In this document: positions 63,698 through 64,000 of the stretch, piece by piece
Layout: each line of letters begins with the position of its first letter
Position numbering within the stretch: position 1 is the first letter of the stretch
Origin: Rhodoblastus sp963710275
GTDB lineage: Bacteria > Pseudomonadota > Alphaproteobacteria > Rhizobiales > Beijerinckiaceae
Direction of reading: 5' to 3'
Assembly (NCBI GenBank): GCA_963710275.1
Contig: CAVPZS010000012.1
Span: 186,001 to 250,000 of the forward strand
Length of the DNA stretch: 64,000 nt
Translations under genes and position numbers: made by a program
Notes under the pieces: model-generated
Database searches by the model: none
What the model was told of the DNA's origin: nothing
The model's input: the letters and a program-made list of their open reading frames with translations, nothing else

Positions 63698-64000
63698 ATG
63701 ACCAACGCCGCCGAAATCTATGCCTCCCGTCCCTGGCTGGCGCTCTATACCCAGGGGTTGCAGGGCGAAATCGAATTTGCCGCGCAAGACTGCCTGAGCG
63801 TGTTCAAGGCCGCCGTCGCCCGCGCGCCGAACCAAGCCGCGCTGATCTATTTCGACGGACGCCTGACCTATGCCGAACTCGACGCCAGGTCCGACGCCCT
63901 GGCCGCGGCGCTGGCGCAGCGCGGGTTTGTTCCCGGCGACCGGCTCGCCATCTACATGCAGAACATGCCGCAATTCCTGATCGCCGCGCTCGGGGCCTGG
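63698..64000 (+). CDS. Acyl-CoA synthetase/AMP-dependent ligase, N-terminal part (runs off the window)
   Basis: The first 101 residues of an adenylate-forming CoA ligase: start after GAGGAAACGG, then EFAAQDCLSVFKAAVARAPN, ALIYFDGRLTYAELDARSDA and ERLAIYMQN-type DRLAIYMQNMPQFLIAALGA, the standard N-terminal subdomain of fatty-acid/aromatic CoA ligases. The AMP-binding motif lies beyond the edge. It is the sixth gene in the LysR-adjacent plus-strand unit and would supply the CoA ester for the acyl-CoA dehydrogenase module. Confidence 0.9.
   Translation, partial: MTNAAEIYASRPWLALYTQGLQGEIEFAAQDCLSVFKAAVARAPNQAALIYFDGRLTYAELDARSDALAAALAQRGFVPGDRLAIYMQNMPQFLIAALGAW

Overview
The window is GC-rich (roughly two thirds G+C by eye). 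Its gene content points to an alphaproteobacterium of the order Hyphomicrobiales, perhaps a Beijerinckiaceae or Bradyrhizobium/Rhodopseudomonas relative. The grounds are LIV-type (branched-chain amino acid family) ABC transporters, GGAAC-N17-GTT promoters of the EcfG general-stress type, two ku genes beside a three-domain ligD, 4,5-cleavage lig genes, and a dispersed palindromic element known from intergenic DNA of this order. The taxon is an inference. I saw no rRNA, tRNA, CRISPR array, transposase or phage gene.

Layout: (1) 1-11.6 kb: a CoA-thioester module with an acyl-CoA dehydrogenase, MaoC hydratase, thioesterase, nitronate monooxygenase, a complete LIV transporter, an IclR regulator and a CaiB-type CoA transferase. 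(2) 11.6-18.3 kb: a sulfur/methionine group (metY, hydrolase, acireductone dioxygenase), an atypical SDR, an S10 carboxypeptidase and a ClC channel. (3) 18.3-23.3 kb: a non-homologous end-joining locus (ku, and ku-ligD) whose promoters look EcfG-dependent, bordered by a remnant of a molybdopterin dehydrogenase gene. (4) 23.4-36.4 kb: pobA with an AraC regulator, then the complete protocatechuate 4,5-cleavage (lig) operon with an aromatic-acid MFS carrier and a divergent LysR regulator. (5) 36.4-40.2 kb: an SsuABC-like ABC transporter and an outer-membrane channel-like protein. (6) 40.5-53.4 kb: a MarR-controlled hydroxycinnamate side-chain pathway (CoA ligase, enoyl-CoA hydratase, SDR, amidohydrolase, acyl-CoA dehydrogenase) with its own LIV transporter. 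(7) 53.4-64 kb: a LysR-linked acyl-CoA module with a kinase-like phosphotransferase, SDR, acyl-CoA dehydrogenase, 3-hydroxyacyl-CoA dehydrogenase, a third LIV transporter and the start of a CoA ligase.

How it fits together: regions 4-6 can be read as one route from lignin-type phenylpropanoids to central metabolism. Uptake is followed by CoA activation, hydration, oxidation and hydrolytic loss of acetyl-CoA. The resulting 4-hydroxybenzoate is hydroxylated by PobA, and LigAB-C-I-U-J-K carry protocatechuate to pyruvate and oxaloacetate. Region 7 resembles the levulinate (Lva) / ACAD10-11 type of pathway, in which 4-hydroxyacyl-CoA is phosphorylated before beta-oxidation.

Caution: about 40 apparent frameshifts interrupt otherwise intact genes, most densely at 26.8-40 kb. 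They are mainly single extra G/C bases and the translations on either side join up with no extra stop codons, so they look more like sequence errors than gene decay. For these genes I give the full span and mark them as frameshifted as assembled.
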